Shown piece after piece: positions 45,075-56,188 of a DNA stretch of 64,000 nt. Within the stretch, counting starts at the first letter, position 1; each line of letters opens with the position of its first letter. The notes beneath the pieces are model-generated. The model was not told the origin of the DNA. It did no database searches and was given only the letters and a program-made list of their open reading frames with translations. Source of the stretch: Chloranthus sessilifolius (taxonomy: Eukaryota > Streptophyta > Magnoliopsida > Chloranthales > Chloranthaceae); contig CM037585.1 of assembly GCA_021018995.1 (NCBI GenBank), forward strand, positions 126,136,831 through 126,200,830, given 5' to 3'. The position numbers and the translations under genes were made by a program.

Positions 45075-45623
45075 GGAGCCTGGATCATCATCTGCTCCAA
45101 AAGCAAGTGACCACTATATCTTTATGTTATTTTTATAATTAGATACATATATAATTCTATTTCCATATTTAAATTCTGCTTTGCGTGCATGAATTATGTT
45201 TTGACTGCTTGTTCTTGTTCTATTCAATATCTATTTTGCATGCTTTTCCCTCTGCCCTGTATGCTTAACATCTGCCATGTACTCTGCTCTATTTGATACC
45301 TCTGACTTAACTGGTTAGATGCTGTGTGTGATCTGTGTCGTTGTTTGAGTCACGATAGGGTGTTTTTCCGAGCACATGACACTTGGGATGGATGCATCTA
45401 TGTACGGATGCAATTTACTATGGCATTATTGCATGTCACACGCAGTACAACCAGATTACTATGGATCTCGGCCCTTCATAAGCGTGCTTAGCGAAGACTA
45501 TTGCACTGTGACCCACTCTTACAATTAGGACTATTTGTTTCTATTTCGTTCTGAGAGTTAGGACTAGGGAACACCGTAGGCCTGTATGAGTCTATTTGAC
45601 ATTTTCGAGGACGAAAATTTCTA

Positions 45624-45634
45624 AAGGGGGAGAA
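45624..45634 (+). other. T2 polypurine tract
   Basis: AAGGGGGAGAA directly before the 3' LTR start TGTAACGACC. Confidence 0.85.
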
Positions 45635-45732
45635 TGTAACGACCTTAAAAATCTAAAATATACCTGACTGTTTTGGTATACTTGTTTGGCACAAAAATCG
45701 AGACAAACTTAAAATTTTATAATAATAATATT
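45635..45732 (+). repeat. T2 3' LTR, left piece
   Basis: First 98 bp of the T2 3' LTR, ending in ATATT, the target duplication made by T3. The rest resumes at 58788. Confidence 0.92.
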
Positions 45733-48250
45733 TGTGACAGCCCGAATTTTAACACCCCGAAACCCGTGCCATCAGCACGATCCTCTAGACCGTGCCCCAA
45801 CACTATGCACGAAACATGGGTATAACAAGCAATAATAAAGAAATAAACAATTAACTGCATAAAGCGAAAAAATTAATGTGCCCAACTGGCACAAATAAAA
45901 GACAGTTCTACTTTCATGTCACTGCATGAACAGAGAACCGATTCGAATCATCGGTGATAAACAGATCACCCCAGATGGTTCGCCAAAAGAAATAAATCAA
46001 TTTAATTATATTGTTTTAACAAAATAAAGGCTTGACATACCAAGCCGTACAAATCTGCTCTCAAAATTACTCTCTGTCAAAGTACACAGCAGAGTCTCCT
46101 AGAAGAAGTCCTCGAGAGGAGGCTCCAACTAGTCTCCAGGCACGTAATCCGAATCACCCGGATCTATGTCCCCGAAGCCTCAGCTGCTGCTAACAAAAGA
46201 CCTGCGACGTATAGTCTAAAGAGTGAGCTACATCCTAGCTCAATAGGGAACAACACAATGAACATATAAATTAAAATCTCACATATATTCCATGATATTC
46301 TAAGCATGATGAGTCTATGCATTTGCTAGAAAAATAGTTTAAAAGCTGATGATTTGTATTCAAGTTTACTGGAACTTTGCATGTCTTACTTTACTGTTGA
46401 TTTATCATGAATAATACTGAACAGGCCTAAAGCAAAACTTAAATCTTCAACTTAAGTAATCCCCTAGCAATATAGCATCGAGTCCCGATGAGATACCCTT
46501 CATCGTCGACTAAATAGATAGTTGTTAAAATATATTCCCTGAGAATACGACCCAAGCCCCTTTCTCACTAGGCGGCGGGATTAAAACCCATCTCAACATC
46601 CCTGGGATGTGCTTACTGTGTGCGGATAGACCTCCGCACTGGTGTACCTATTGGCCGTCGTACCGGTCACGAATATCATGCCGCGTCAGTCATGGGTATC
46701 CTAAACAAACCTCAAATAACAAAAATAGCATTTGCTTTACATACAGTTGTTCACCATGTAAAGTGTTATCTTATATCAATTAAGCCTCAATAGTAATTAT
46801 TCAATCACATATATATCCCTGGAATGTTTAACTTACTCGCATCCACTGATGCCTTTATTACTTTCTCATCCCCTAGGGATGTCTCATTCTCATTAGATTA
46901 CTTGATCTTAGTTACTCGCATCACACAGATGCCTTTATCACATTCTTGGTGTCACGCACACCCATTTTAGCAAAGCTATTCATAGTTAAAACATTTTCAA
47001 TTCTGATAAATATATCACTACATACATGCTCTTACAATTAAAATACATGTTCAAGGTGCTCCCTACCTTAATTCTCTGAAGGTCCAAGCATCAAGGTCTC
47101 ACACAACTCCTTGTACTCACTTTCACACGTACCACCTATGATACATCATAACACATGCAATACATCACTAAAGATGTAATGAAGAAGGTCCTACACCCTC
47201 CATGAGTCTCAAAGTAAAATTATAAAGTCAACCAAAACTGCCAAAGTCGATTAATTGGTTCCCAAAATCGATTAATCGAAACACAATTCGATTAATCGAT
47301 TTCCAAAATCGAGTAATCGAAGTCCAAATCGATTAATCGATTCCCAAAATCGATTAGTCGAGATTCAAATTCGATTAATCGATCCCAAATCGATTAATCG
47401 AAATCCCCATCATAGTAAGGTTGATTCTCAAATCGAGTGGTCGAAAGTCTAAAATCGATTAGTCGATCCCAAATCGATTAATCGAAATCCAAAGTCGATT
47501 AATCGATTTCTCAACTCGATTAGTCAATTTTCTCAAGTCATGTTTCTCCAGCCACTGGAGGTACCCAGTCGATTAGTTGATTTCCAAATCGATTAATCGA
47601 AATCGGGCTTGACTTTTCAACTTCCATACCAAAATCGATTAATCGAATCCTAATTTCGATTAATCGATTTGGTCGGATTCAGCCCCCTTTCTGGCTGTTC
47701 TTCTAAATATTTTCCCCTTCTTTTCTAAACCTTTAATCTACTCTTTTAACTCTACTTGACTGAATTTAATCATCTATAATCTATGCATTAACTTCAATCA
47801 AAACTCACCTCAATAATCCCTTTAAGGATTTGATTTGTTGGTTTTGATGGCTAGGGTTCTAGCCTTTGCTTCAACGATCCCAAATCGCTTTGAATCCGAC
47901 AAGAAATGCTCTAATTAGCCCTTTGATTTGCATTCACTCCTTCCTCAATAACTCCCCTTGCTTTCTCCCTCTCTCTCTCTTCTTAATTCCTTCACCAACC
48001 AAAAGAAAATGATTCTAGGGTTATTAAAACCCTTATATCCTCTCTCCTGCTTGTGTATTAAACACACACACCAGAGATAGGTGTATGTGACTCTCACTTA
48101 ACACTATACTCTACACTTAGGTCACACTAATCTCACATTAGTACATAACTTCATGAGTCCACTGTTTGACCATCACTTGGTCAACCCTATAACTAATCGG
48201 GCAGGAATCCAGAGGTCAAAGTTAAACGCTCAAATTTTCGAGATATTACA
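45733..48250 (-). repeat. T3 3' LTR
   Basis: On the plus strand begins TGTGACAGCCC and ends CGAGATATTACA. Shares hairpin (46225-46241), acidic frame (about 46095-46190), repeat words near 46640-46700 and palindrome array (47240-47670) with the other LTR. Confidence 0.92.
47240..47670. repeat. Array of TCGATTAATCGA palindromes in T3 LTR (copy at 57700-58200)
   Basis: About 20 copies of the perfect 12-bp palindrome TCGATTAATCGA or close variants, spaced 10-30 bp, alternating with TTTCCCAAAA and AATCCAAA linkers. The array recurs in the 5' LTR and in the interior at 50255-50890. Confidence 0.92.
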
Positions 48251-48265
48251 TTCTCCCCACCTTGA
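48251..48265 (-). other. T3 polypurine tract
   Basis: On the minus strand AAGGTGGGGAGAA ends directly at the LTR start TGTAATATC. Confidence 0.82.
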
Positions 48266-48537
48266 GAATTTTCGTCCTCGAAAATAACCCAAGGGTGCTC
48301 TGCTGTGGTACCCCACACACAGCGGTGTCATGTACCCACATACGAAGATAAATTACGCATCACACAGTACGAAAAATAAAACTAATGCAAGTACATCCAA
48401 AAACTGATTTGTATTCATTATAACCTTTCAAAATATACAAGTTTTTTCAACTGTTTTCAATCATTACAATCTAGACTTTGAGCAGAATTGTACAAGATAT
48501 GTAAAAATGATCACAAAAGAGAACTATCGGCAAGCGC

Positions 48538-50105
48538 TCAGGTCGTCCCCTCTCTTGGCTGATCTGACGCAGGGGTGGGCTGCTCTGATGGGACTGGCTG
48601 CTCAGGTGGTGGTTGGGGTGTCTCCGTAGGCTGCTCGGGCTGGTTGGGCCCCGAGCCAGATGCATCGGCAGCAGATGTGCTCACATGGAAAACTGGACCC
48701 GTATGGAAGGCAGTCCGACCCGCAATCCATGCCTCCTCCTGCGCGAGGCACTGCTGGTAGTCCAACGGATAGATGTACTGCATAGTGTGGTACATCAGGA
48801 AGTCCATCCGTCGGTTTATCCTCTCGTTGTTAGCCTCCATCATGGCCAACACGTCCTCGATAGTAGGCGTCGGGCGGGTGAAGAAGACGTTAGTGTGGTC
48901 ACACAGAGTGCTGTGGCGGCGTGGCGAGGCAAGGGTATGGGAAGGTGCCCTCAACTTGTGGCTGAATGGGTGTGCTCCCCCGGTGTGGGTCTGATGTGGT
49001 GGTGGGGTGGTGGTGGTGCCGGACCACGAGCCGGGTAGGGTCCGCTACAGATTATAGCTCTGACTCCATGAAGAGTTTGAGAACGTCTTCACTCAGTCCG
49101 TAGCCCTCTCCTCATAGGGCGATATAGCGTATTCTGGAGCGTTTGAGTAACACTCCAGCATACTCGAGATAAGCCGAGCATAGGGCATCTTCTCCTTGGG
49201 CCTCAAGTTGCCCTTCATCAACTTGCCCTTAATATATCTCATCCTCTCTAGGATGATCATGGTGGCGTCAAACCAACGGCCATAAAAGGTCGCGTAAAGT
49301 GCCTACTGCACTTTATCTACCCTCTCGGTGTTGTGACGTAGCGAGTAAAGGTTGCACTTGATTATGGAATCAAGCATCCACATGTAGTGGGGAAGGTCGA
49401 CCCTCCTAATGGAGGCTCCCCACCCCTTTTTCCCGTTTGTCATCCGGGTCATTATCTCTTCAAATCTCACATCTTCCTCGAAGGGTGGGAAGAGGGTGGT
49501 CTCGGGTACGAAGTTCAAATGACACTCTAGGACTTCGTGTATGTGGCAACGAGTGAAGGTGTAGTCACGACCCTCTATCTTGGTCGTGACTATATCGTTG
49601 GTAGGTCCGTCCGTCAGTCTTTGGTAAAATAATCGGACCAATCTAGGGTAGTAGGACCCGCGGATTGGTTTCAAAATATTGTCGAGACCGGCCTTGACAA
49701 GGTAATTACAAGCCCATTGGGTCTCGCCCGATACATCGAGGTTTGTAAACAGTGTGTTATCGATAATATACTCGATTTCAAAAGTCTTAGCCGCCCACCA
49801 CTCGTTGGGTTGGAGTACATTGGTGGGTGTGGTGGCATTGGCGAAGACTCGCGTGAAGACGCGCTCATCGAACCGGATGTGGTATCTGATGCCGACGGTG
49901 ACGGAGTCCTCACCGGTGATGGGGTAGGTGGTGGCAGTGCGGCGCTCTTATGCCGGACCGGGAGTTTGGACGTTGCCTTCTTCGAAGACAAACACGTTTT
50001 AGGCGGTATTTTGGTAAAAATTTTAAGAAAACTAGGGTTTACTAATTCAAATTGAAGAAAAAACTCGAATCTAGGGTTTAGTTTAGGTATTCGATCCAAT
50101 GTCAC
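48538..50105 (-). pseudogene. T3 accessory open frame, homologous to that of T2
   Basis: Sense frame downstream of integrase. The N-terminal part is Pro/Ser-rich; the core has YYPRLVRLFYQRLTDGP, FTRCHIHEVLECHLNF, FEEIMTRMTNGKKGWG and LPHYMWMLDSIIKCNLYSL, matching T2 phrase by phrase at perhaps 35-40% identity. The C-terminal segment (48538-48954) has IEDVLAMMEANNERINRRMD, a probable coiled coil, and a Pro/Gln-rich tail. Same plant-transposon-protein-like core as T2. It has its own promoter-like block upstream. Broken at a few places. Confidence 0.7.
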
Positions 50106-50109
50106 GCGA

Positions 50110-50255
50110 TTTCAATCCTAAATCGATGGGAAAAGCCCAAACCCTAGGTTGCTCGGTGGTTAGAGGAGGAAGAAGGAGAAAAGGCGCGCAAGGAGAAAAA
50201 CACAAATTGATTTCGAATGAGGTGAAATCCCCCTAGTTATATATATATATATAGA
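50110..50255 (-). promoter_or_regulatory. Promoter-like block before T3 accessory frame
   Basis: On the minus strand a TATA tract (50254-50236) is followed by a pyrimidine-rich leader with TTTTTCTCCTTGCGC and CTCCTTCTTCCTCCTC and then CCTAGGGTTTGGG before the accessory frame begins near 50105. Directly upstream lies the palindrome array. The arrangement looks like a separate plant promoter with its 5' leader. Inferred from sequence only. Confidence 0.5.
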
Positions 50256-50890
50256 CTTCGGTTCGATTAATCGATTTCCAAAATTGATTAATCGAGTTTC
50301 AAAACTAGGTTCAGCCGCGCGAAATCGATTAATCGATTTCCAAAATCGATTAATCGAAACTCAAAATCGATTAATCGAAATTGTAGTCATTTAAATTTTT
50401 AAGTTTTCGAGCTCACTGGTGTGAGCCAGTCGATTAATCGAAATTCACTTCGATTAATCCAAATTCTAAAATCAATTAATCAAATTTTACTTCAATTAGT
50501 CGAAATCGTGAGGCTTCTTCAAATTTTTCCCAATTCCTCAAGTGACTCGATTAATCGATCTTCCAGATCGATTGGTCGAAATCTCAAATCGATTAATCGA
50601 ATTCTTCTTCGATTAATCGAAATCGTATAAAATTTTTCAAATTTTTCTAAAATTCTTAAGTTACTCGATTAATCGAATCCCCAGATCGATTAATCGAAAT
50701 CATAAATCGATTAATCGAAACCCAAATCAATTAATCGAAATTTGACTGTCATTTTTCTGAATCCTTATCAATTTTCCATTGACTAGCGCATGCCAGTCGA
50801 CTAATCGACCAAAATCTATTAATCGAATTCCCAAATCAATTAATCAATTTGAAAATCGATTAATCAATTTTGATCAGATTCTTCAGATTT
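50256..50890. repeat. Internal TCGATTAATCGA array in T3
   Basis: About 20-25 copies of the palindrome or variants with one change, in the same style as the LTR arrays but with different linkers. It lies between integrase and the accessory frame. T2 has no array at this place. Confidence 0.9.
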
Positions 50891-51134
50891 AAAACTTTTC
50901 ATGTCTCCTTGATTTCTCTTGGTAAACTATGACCAGTTGGTCATTGGTTCTACAAAATACATCATCATGGCCATGTCGTGACCATGATGAATTCCAATTT
51001 CGCATTCAACACCGCATTTGAGACTCTATGTGGATAAAATTGTTCTCTTAAATAAATTGATCATAAGATCGACATTGAATTACAACATATAGTTTAAATC
51101 TACAAACATGCTTGCGGTGATACAATTTTGACTC
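50891..51134 (-). other. T3 spacer downstream of integrase
   Basis: Noncoding stretch between the integrase stop and the internal array. GACCAGTTGGTCATTGG and CATGGCCATG are short inverted repeats. Nothing else recognised. Confidence 0.5.
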
Positions 51135-52600
51135 TCAAGCTGTCGCAAACAAGCTTGGATACTGTTCTTTCACGGCGGCCTCTTGTTCCCATGTAGCTTC
51201 CTCGGCCGGATGATGCTTCCATCGAATGAGTACTAATGGAATCACTTTTATTCGCAACACTTGTTCCTTTCGATCCAAAATCTCCACCGGCTCTTCGATC
51301 ATAGCCATATCCTCATGCATCTCAAAAGATTGACCGCTCAATACGTAATCAGGGTTGTTAAGGTACTTCCTGAGCATAGATACGTGGAACACATTGTGTA
51401 CCTGATCAAATAACGGTGACAATCTAATGCGGTAAGCAACTTCCCCTACTCGACTCAAAACTTCAAATGGTCCAAGATAACGGGGAGTTAGCTTCCCTCT
51501 CTTTCCAAATCTCATCACCCCGTTCATAGGTGACACTTTCGCAAACACGTGTTCACCCACCTTGAAGTCTACACTCGTCCGCTTGATATCGGTGTAGCTT
51601 TTCTGTCTGCTCTTAGCCGCTTTGAGTTTTACCCGTATCATACAAACATATGTGACATTATCTTCAAGTATCTCGGGTCTCAAAACAAATTTCTCCTTGA
51701 TTTCTTCCCAATTGATGGGCGATCTACATCGCCGTCCATAAAGTGCTTCTTCATATGGTGTCATCCCAATGCTCGTCTGAAAGCTGTTGTTATATGCAAA
51801 CTCAGTCAAGGGTAGGTATTGATCCCACGATCCTTGCAATTCTAACATACATGCCCTAAGCATGTCCTCAATGATCTGATTGACCCTCTCCATCTGCCCG
51901 TCTGTTTGTGGATAGAATGTTGTACTGAAATCTAGTCGCATTCCCATTCCTTCTTGAAATTTCTTCCAAAACTTTGATGTATACAATGGGTCACGATCTA
52001 AAACAATGCTACTCGGATTCCCATGCAAACGGACAATCTCCTTCATATACAGCTCTGCCAGTCTTTCCGCCGTGTACATCGTGTTGTAAGGCAAGAAGTG
52101 CGCTGACTTGGTCAATCGATCGACTACTACCCAGATGACATTGTACTTCTTTGCAGTACGCGGTAGCCCAACGATGAAGTCCATAGAGATCAATTCCCAC
52201 TTCCATTCCGGTATAGGTAGAGGCTGCAATAGGCCTGCGGGATGTCTATGATCGATCTTCACTTGTTGGCACATTAAACACCGCGACACGTACTCTACCA
52301 CATCTTGTTTCAACCCTCTCCACCAGTAATTCTTTTTCAAATCCTGCTACATCTTTGTGCTTCCCGGGTGGATAGCATAGCTTGATTTGTGTGATTCATC
52401 CAAAATTTTTTGCCACAGATCGGCATTATCCGGAATGCAAAGACGGCCCTTGAACAATAAGGAACCATCATCCTTGATCGAAAACTCAAATCCAATGCCT
52501 TCAGTTACATCTTGACGAATCTTAGTTAGCGCTGAGTCTTTCATCTGTAGTTTATGGATATGCTCAAATATTATCGGTCTCACTTAGATATTAGCCAAGA
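51135..52600 (-). pseudogene. T3 integrase with chromodomain
   Basis: The longest open stretch in the window (401 codons at 52340-51135). Zinc knuckle CLMCQQVKIDHRHPAGL, core ELISMDFIVGLPRTAKKYN, LDRDPLYTSKFWKKFQEGM, FYPQTDGQMERVNQIIEDML, C-terminal fold GPFEVLSRVGEVAYRIRLSP. The chromodomain follows with VEILDRKEQVLRIKVIPLV and HPAEEATWEQE near the end. The chromodomain directs integration to marked chromatin in this class and places T3 among chromoviruses. Part of a broken element. Confidence 0.9.
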
Positions 52601-52699
52601 AGGCTCCTGTAGCTTGCGACTCGATGTTCGCATCATATAGTGTCAGATCTTCAAATAACTTCCATCAGTGCATACCCAAAATTAGACTAGCCAACTGAG

Positions 52700-54150
52700 C
52701 TGAACTCTTCCGACTCAAGGCGTCGGCCACTACATTAGCCTTGCCTGGATGGTACTATATGGAATAGTCATAGTCCTTGAGAAACTCTATCCATCTGCGC
52801 TGCCTCATATTTAGTTCCTTCTGTGTAAACAGATATCTGAGGCTCTTATGATCGATGAAGATCTCAAAGGTCTCACCGTACAAGTAATGTCTCCAAATCT
52901 TAAGCGCAAAAATGACCGCTGCTAATTCCAGGTTATGTCGGATAATTCTTCTCATGCTCTTTCAACTGTTTCGACCCATACACTATCACCTTTTTGTGTT
53001 GATTAAGCACACAACTCAAACCAGTATACGAAGCATCGCTATATACTGCAAACCCTCCACTGCCTGAAGGAATAGCTAACACTAGAGCTGAAGTGAGTCT
53101 CTTCTTGAGTTCTTGAAAACTCGCATACCTCACTCCATTCAAACCTTGCATCTTTTCGTGTAAGTCTCGTGAGTGATCCTGATATCTTTGAAAAACCCTC
53201 AACGAACCGTCGATAGTAACCCGCCAATCCAAGGAAACTGCGGATGTCGGTCATGGTCTTTAGCTGCTCCCAATTCACTACTGCTTCGATCTTTGCTAGA
53301 TTTACAGTGACACCAAGCTTTGAGACAACATGTCCCAAAAAGCTAACTTCTTCTAACCAAAACTCGCATTTGCTGAGCTTGGCATATAATTGGTGCTCAC
53401 GTAGAGTCTGTAGGGCTATTCCCAAGTGCCTCTCATGTTCTTCCTCTAACTTTGAATAAATCAGGATGTCGTCAACAAACACTACTACACAAGAGTCTAG
53501 GTGTGGTTTAAACACCTTATTCATCAGATCCATGAATGACGCCGGGGCATTTATCAACCTAAACGGCATCACCAGGAACTCATAGTGTCCGTATCGAGTC
53601 TTGAATGCAGTTTTCTGAATATCCTCTGCCTTGACTCTCAACTGATAGTATATCGATCTCAAATCGATCTTAGAGAAATATTTCGCTCATTGCAGTTGAT
53701 CAAACAAGTTATCTATCCTAGCCAAAGGGTATCGATTTTTTATGATAAGTTTGTTCATTTATCGATAGTCAATGCACAGACGCATTGACCCATCTTTCTT
53801 CTTTACAAACAAGATCGGTGCTCCTCATGGAGACACGCTCGGTCTAACAAACCCCTTGTCCATTAACTCTTGTAACTGCTCCTTCAATTCCTTCAACTCA
53901 GCAAGAGTCATTCTGTATGGTGCTTTAGAAACAGGCTCTATTCCTGGTGCCAAGTCGATGGCGAATTCTACTTCTCTCTCTGGAGGTAATCTAGGTAACT
54001 CCTCCTAAAATACATCGGCGAAATCTCACACAACTGCTATCTCAGATATAACATTCTTCTCTTCTTTATCTTCCTTCAAGAACGCCAAGTATCCACTACA
54101 CCCTTTTCTGATCAAATGTTCGGCCCTGACTGCCGAGATCAGTGACATGT
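52700..54150 (-). pseudogene. T3 reverse transcriptase and RNase H region
   Basis: [34 protein letters not shown], the palm [40 protein letters not shown]-like phrase, then RNase H with [37 protein letters not shown] and [16 protein letters not shown]. Standard gypsy order. Several breaks. Confidence 0.88.
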
Positions 54151-54166
54151 GTATCGACCTCTCTCC

Positions 54167-54562
54167 TCAAAATCTAAATGATCTCCTCGTATTGGGTCTG
54201 AAGATGACGACCTTATTCTTGCAATCTACTGTCGCACAGTGAGTCGATAACCAATCTATGCTAAGAATCACGTCGAATCCTTGCATGTCTAATAGAATCA
54301 AGTTCGTCGATAGTTCAAAGACGTCTCCATCCATAACCCTCACGATCACGGAGTTACAACCCTTTTCGGTATCAACCGATTTCCCAGTAGGAACAGCCAC
54401 GGTTAAAACAAAGTCTAACTCCTCTGGGTCGACTTTCATCCTCTTGGTGAAGCGAGGGATAACAAATGAGTGGGTAGACCCTGGGTCTATCAACACTCGA
54501 GCTTCGTATGTCACGTCGCTTCCCTTCTTATATATTTGTAACGTACCTAACCATACATACAC
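54167..54562 (-). pseudogene. T3 protease region
   Basis: ARVLIDPGSTHSFVIPRF carries the DPGSTHSF active-site phrase, followed by VAVPTGKSVDTEKGC and FDVILSIDWLSTHCATVDC. An AT-rich noncoding spacer separates it from gag. Usual retropepsin of Tekay pol. Confidence 0.87.
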
Positions 54563-54739
54563 ATATATAGTGTTTTATTATCATACTAGAATTATCACAT
54601 GCAAGTTTTTCTTATATTTTCTATATGGATGCACCTTCTCTATCTAAAAATTTCAAGAATTGAAATTCTTTATTTAAAAGGAAAACTCACCTTGAATGAC
54701 ATCATTTGTATTCTAAGCCTCTTGAGCTGTGACTGCATA

Positions 54740-56085
54740 AGCTCTCCCTTGGACGATCGGCTTCCTTGCTTCTATCGGTCGTGGAATAGATGCCGAAGCC
54801 GTCTTTCCTTTGTTCATCTCAGGGCACTCCTTGATCAAGTGGCCCACCTTGCCACATCGGAAGCAACCCCGAGTTCCTTGCCTACAGTCAGCTGTTCGAT
54901 GAGACTTGCCACACTTGGCACAAGTCTCACGAGGTGTGGAAGAAGCTGCTCGCGAGAACCCCTAAGTAACTGTCGCTCCAGTAGTAATAGCAGGGCTCTT
55001 GTAGCGTATTGGTCTCCCCGACGCGAGCAATGAAAATCTCTGCTGGCTGCTCTGCTGCACCGATCTCCCATAACCTCCTTGAAACGGTGGTTTCTGATTA
55101 TTTGGTACGAATCTCGGCTTTTTATTCACCGATTCATAATTCCCCGTTCTTCTCTGGTCTGTATTCCACCTTCCTTGCTGCTCTCTCTGGCGGTATTTAT
55201 TATTATTTTCTTCTTCTACCACCAAGGCCTTGCTCATGACCTCTCCATAGATCCTCAACTGGAATAGCGCTACTCCTCCCCTCACGTCCGACTTCAAACC
55301 TTGCTGAAACCTCTTTGCTTTCATCATCTCAATGATGACGTAGTCGAGCGCAAAGCGAGCGAGTCGTATGAACTCCACTCCGTATTCTCTCACAGTCATC
55401 TTCCCTTGAACCAATTGCAAAAATTGAACTTCCATCTGGTTCCTCATCACTTCAGGGAAGTACTGTTTATTAAATTTCTCGACAAATTCGTCCCACGTCC
55501 AGGGCATATCTGGGGTCTCCTGAGCCCTAGTCCTAGAAACGTACTTCCACCAAGGCCCAGCCACCCCGTCTAACATATAGGCTGCCCAATGGACACTCTC
55601 GTCCTCTGTACAAGTGAGTACACTAAATACCTTCTCCATCTCACTTAACCAGTTTTCAGCTGCCATAGAATTAGCCTGTCCTGAAAAGCTAGGTCTCATC
55701 CTCCTAAAGTCGATAAAAGCTGAAGACACTGGCGGTGTCGGAGCCACTGGAGGTGTCGATGGCTGATGCTGCTCATGAGCTGTATAAGCTGCCAAAGATG
55801 CTGCCTGTTGAGCCATAGCAGCCACCATGGCCTTCATGGTGTGCATCATCCTCTGACGCTCCTCTCTATCCTCATTCCTTTCTCTAACTCTTTCCTGCTC
55901 TCTCTGATCTTGATCCTGACGATCTCGAACTTGGGTCTCTCCCTGATCTTGGCTTCCTTGGCCACCACTGCTAGAAGCCCCTCCATGTCCTATAGGCTCT
56001 CTATTCACGTCAGAGATAAAATCATCTCGACTACGCAAGCTTCTACTATGGCTGCCCCTAGGTAGCCCCTTCCTCTAGAAGACAT
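54740..56085 (-). pseudogene. gag: T3 gag remnant
   Basis: Long open stretch (358 codons at 56038-54962) with a charged Gln/Glu/Arg-rich start, FIDFRRMRPSFSGQANSMAA, WAAYMLDGVAGPWWKYV, MPWTWDEFVEKFNKQYFP and TVREYGVEFIRLARFALDY. Two knuckles follow (CAKCGKSHRTADC, CFRCGKVGHLIKEC) near 54820-54930. Start taken at the ATG at 56085. Broken at about one or two places. Confidence 0.87.
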
Positions 56086-56188
56086 AACGGTCTGCACGTG
56101 AAAACAAAGTTTTCATCAGCATAAGTCCCTATGCTTTGACAAAAGGATAATTGTCAGAATTTCTAAAAGAAAACGCTTTGTTACCAAC

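Noticed and set aside
47240-47670. Possible centromeric satellite
   Set aside because: The array is confined to LTRs and one internal place of a single element and has no constant monomer length near 150-180 bp.
48613-49038. 141-codon plus-strand frame, Gly/Trp-rich
   Set aside because: Antisense to the Pro-rich tail of the T3 accessory frame; composition is the mirror of Pro codons.
50421-50630. 69-codon frame with repeating SINR words
   Set aside because: Produced by translating the palindrome array; no sign of selection as protein.
54258-55033. Plus-strand frames of 129 and 144 codons
   Set aside because: Antisense to T3 protease and the gag zinc knuckles.
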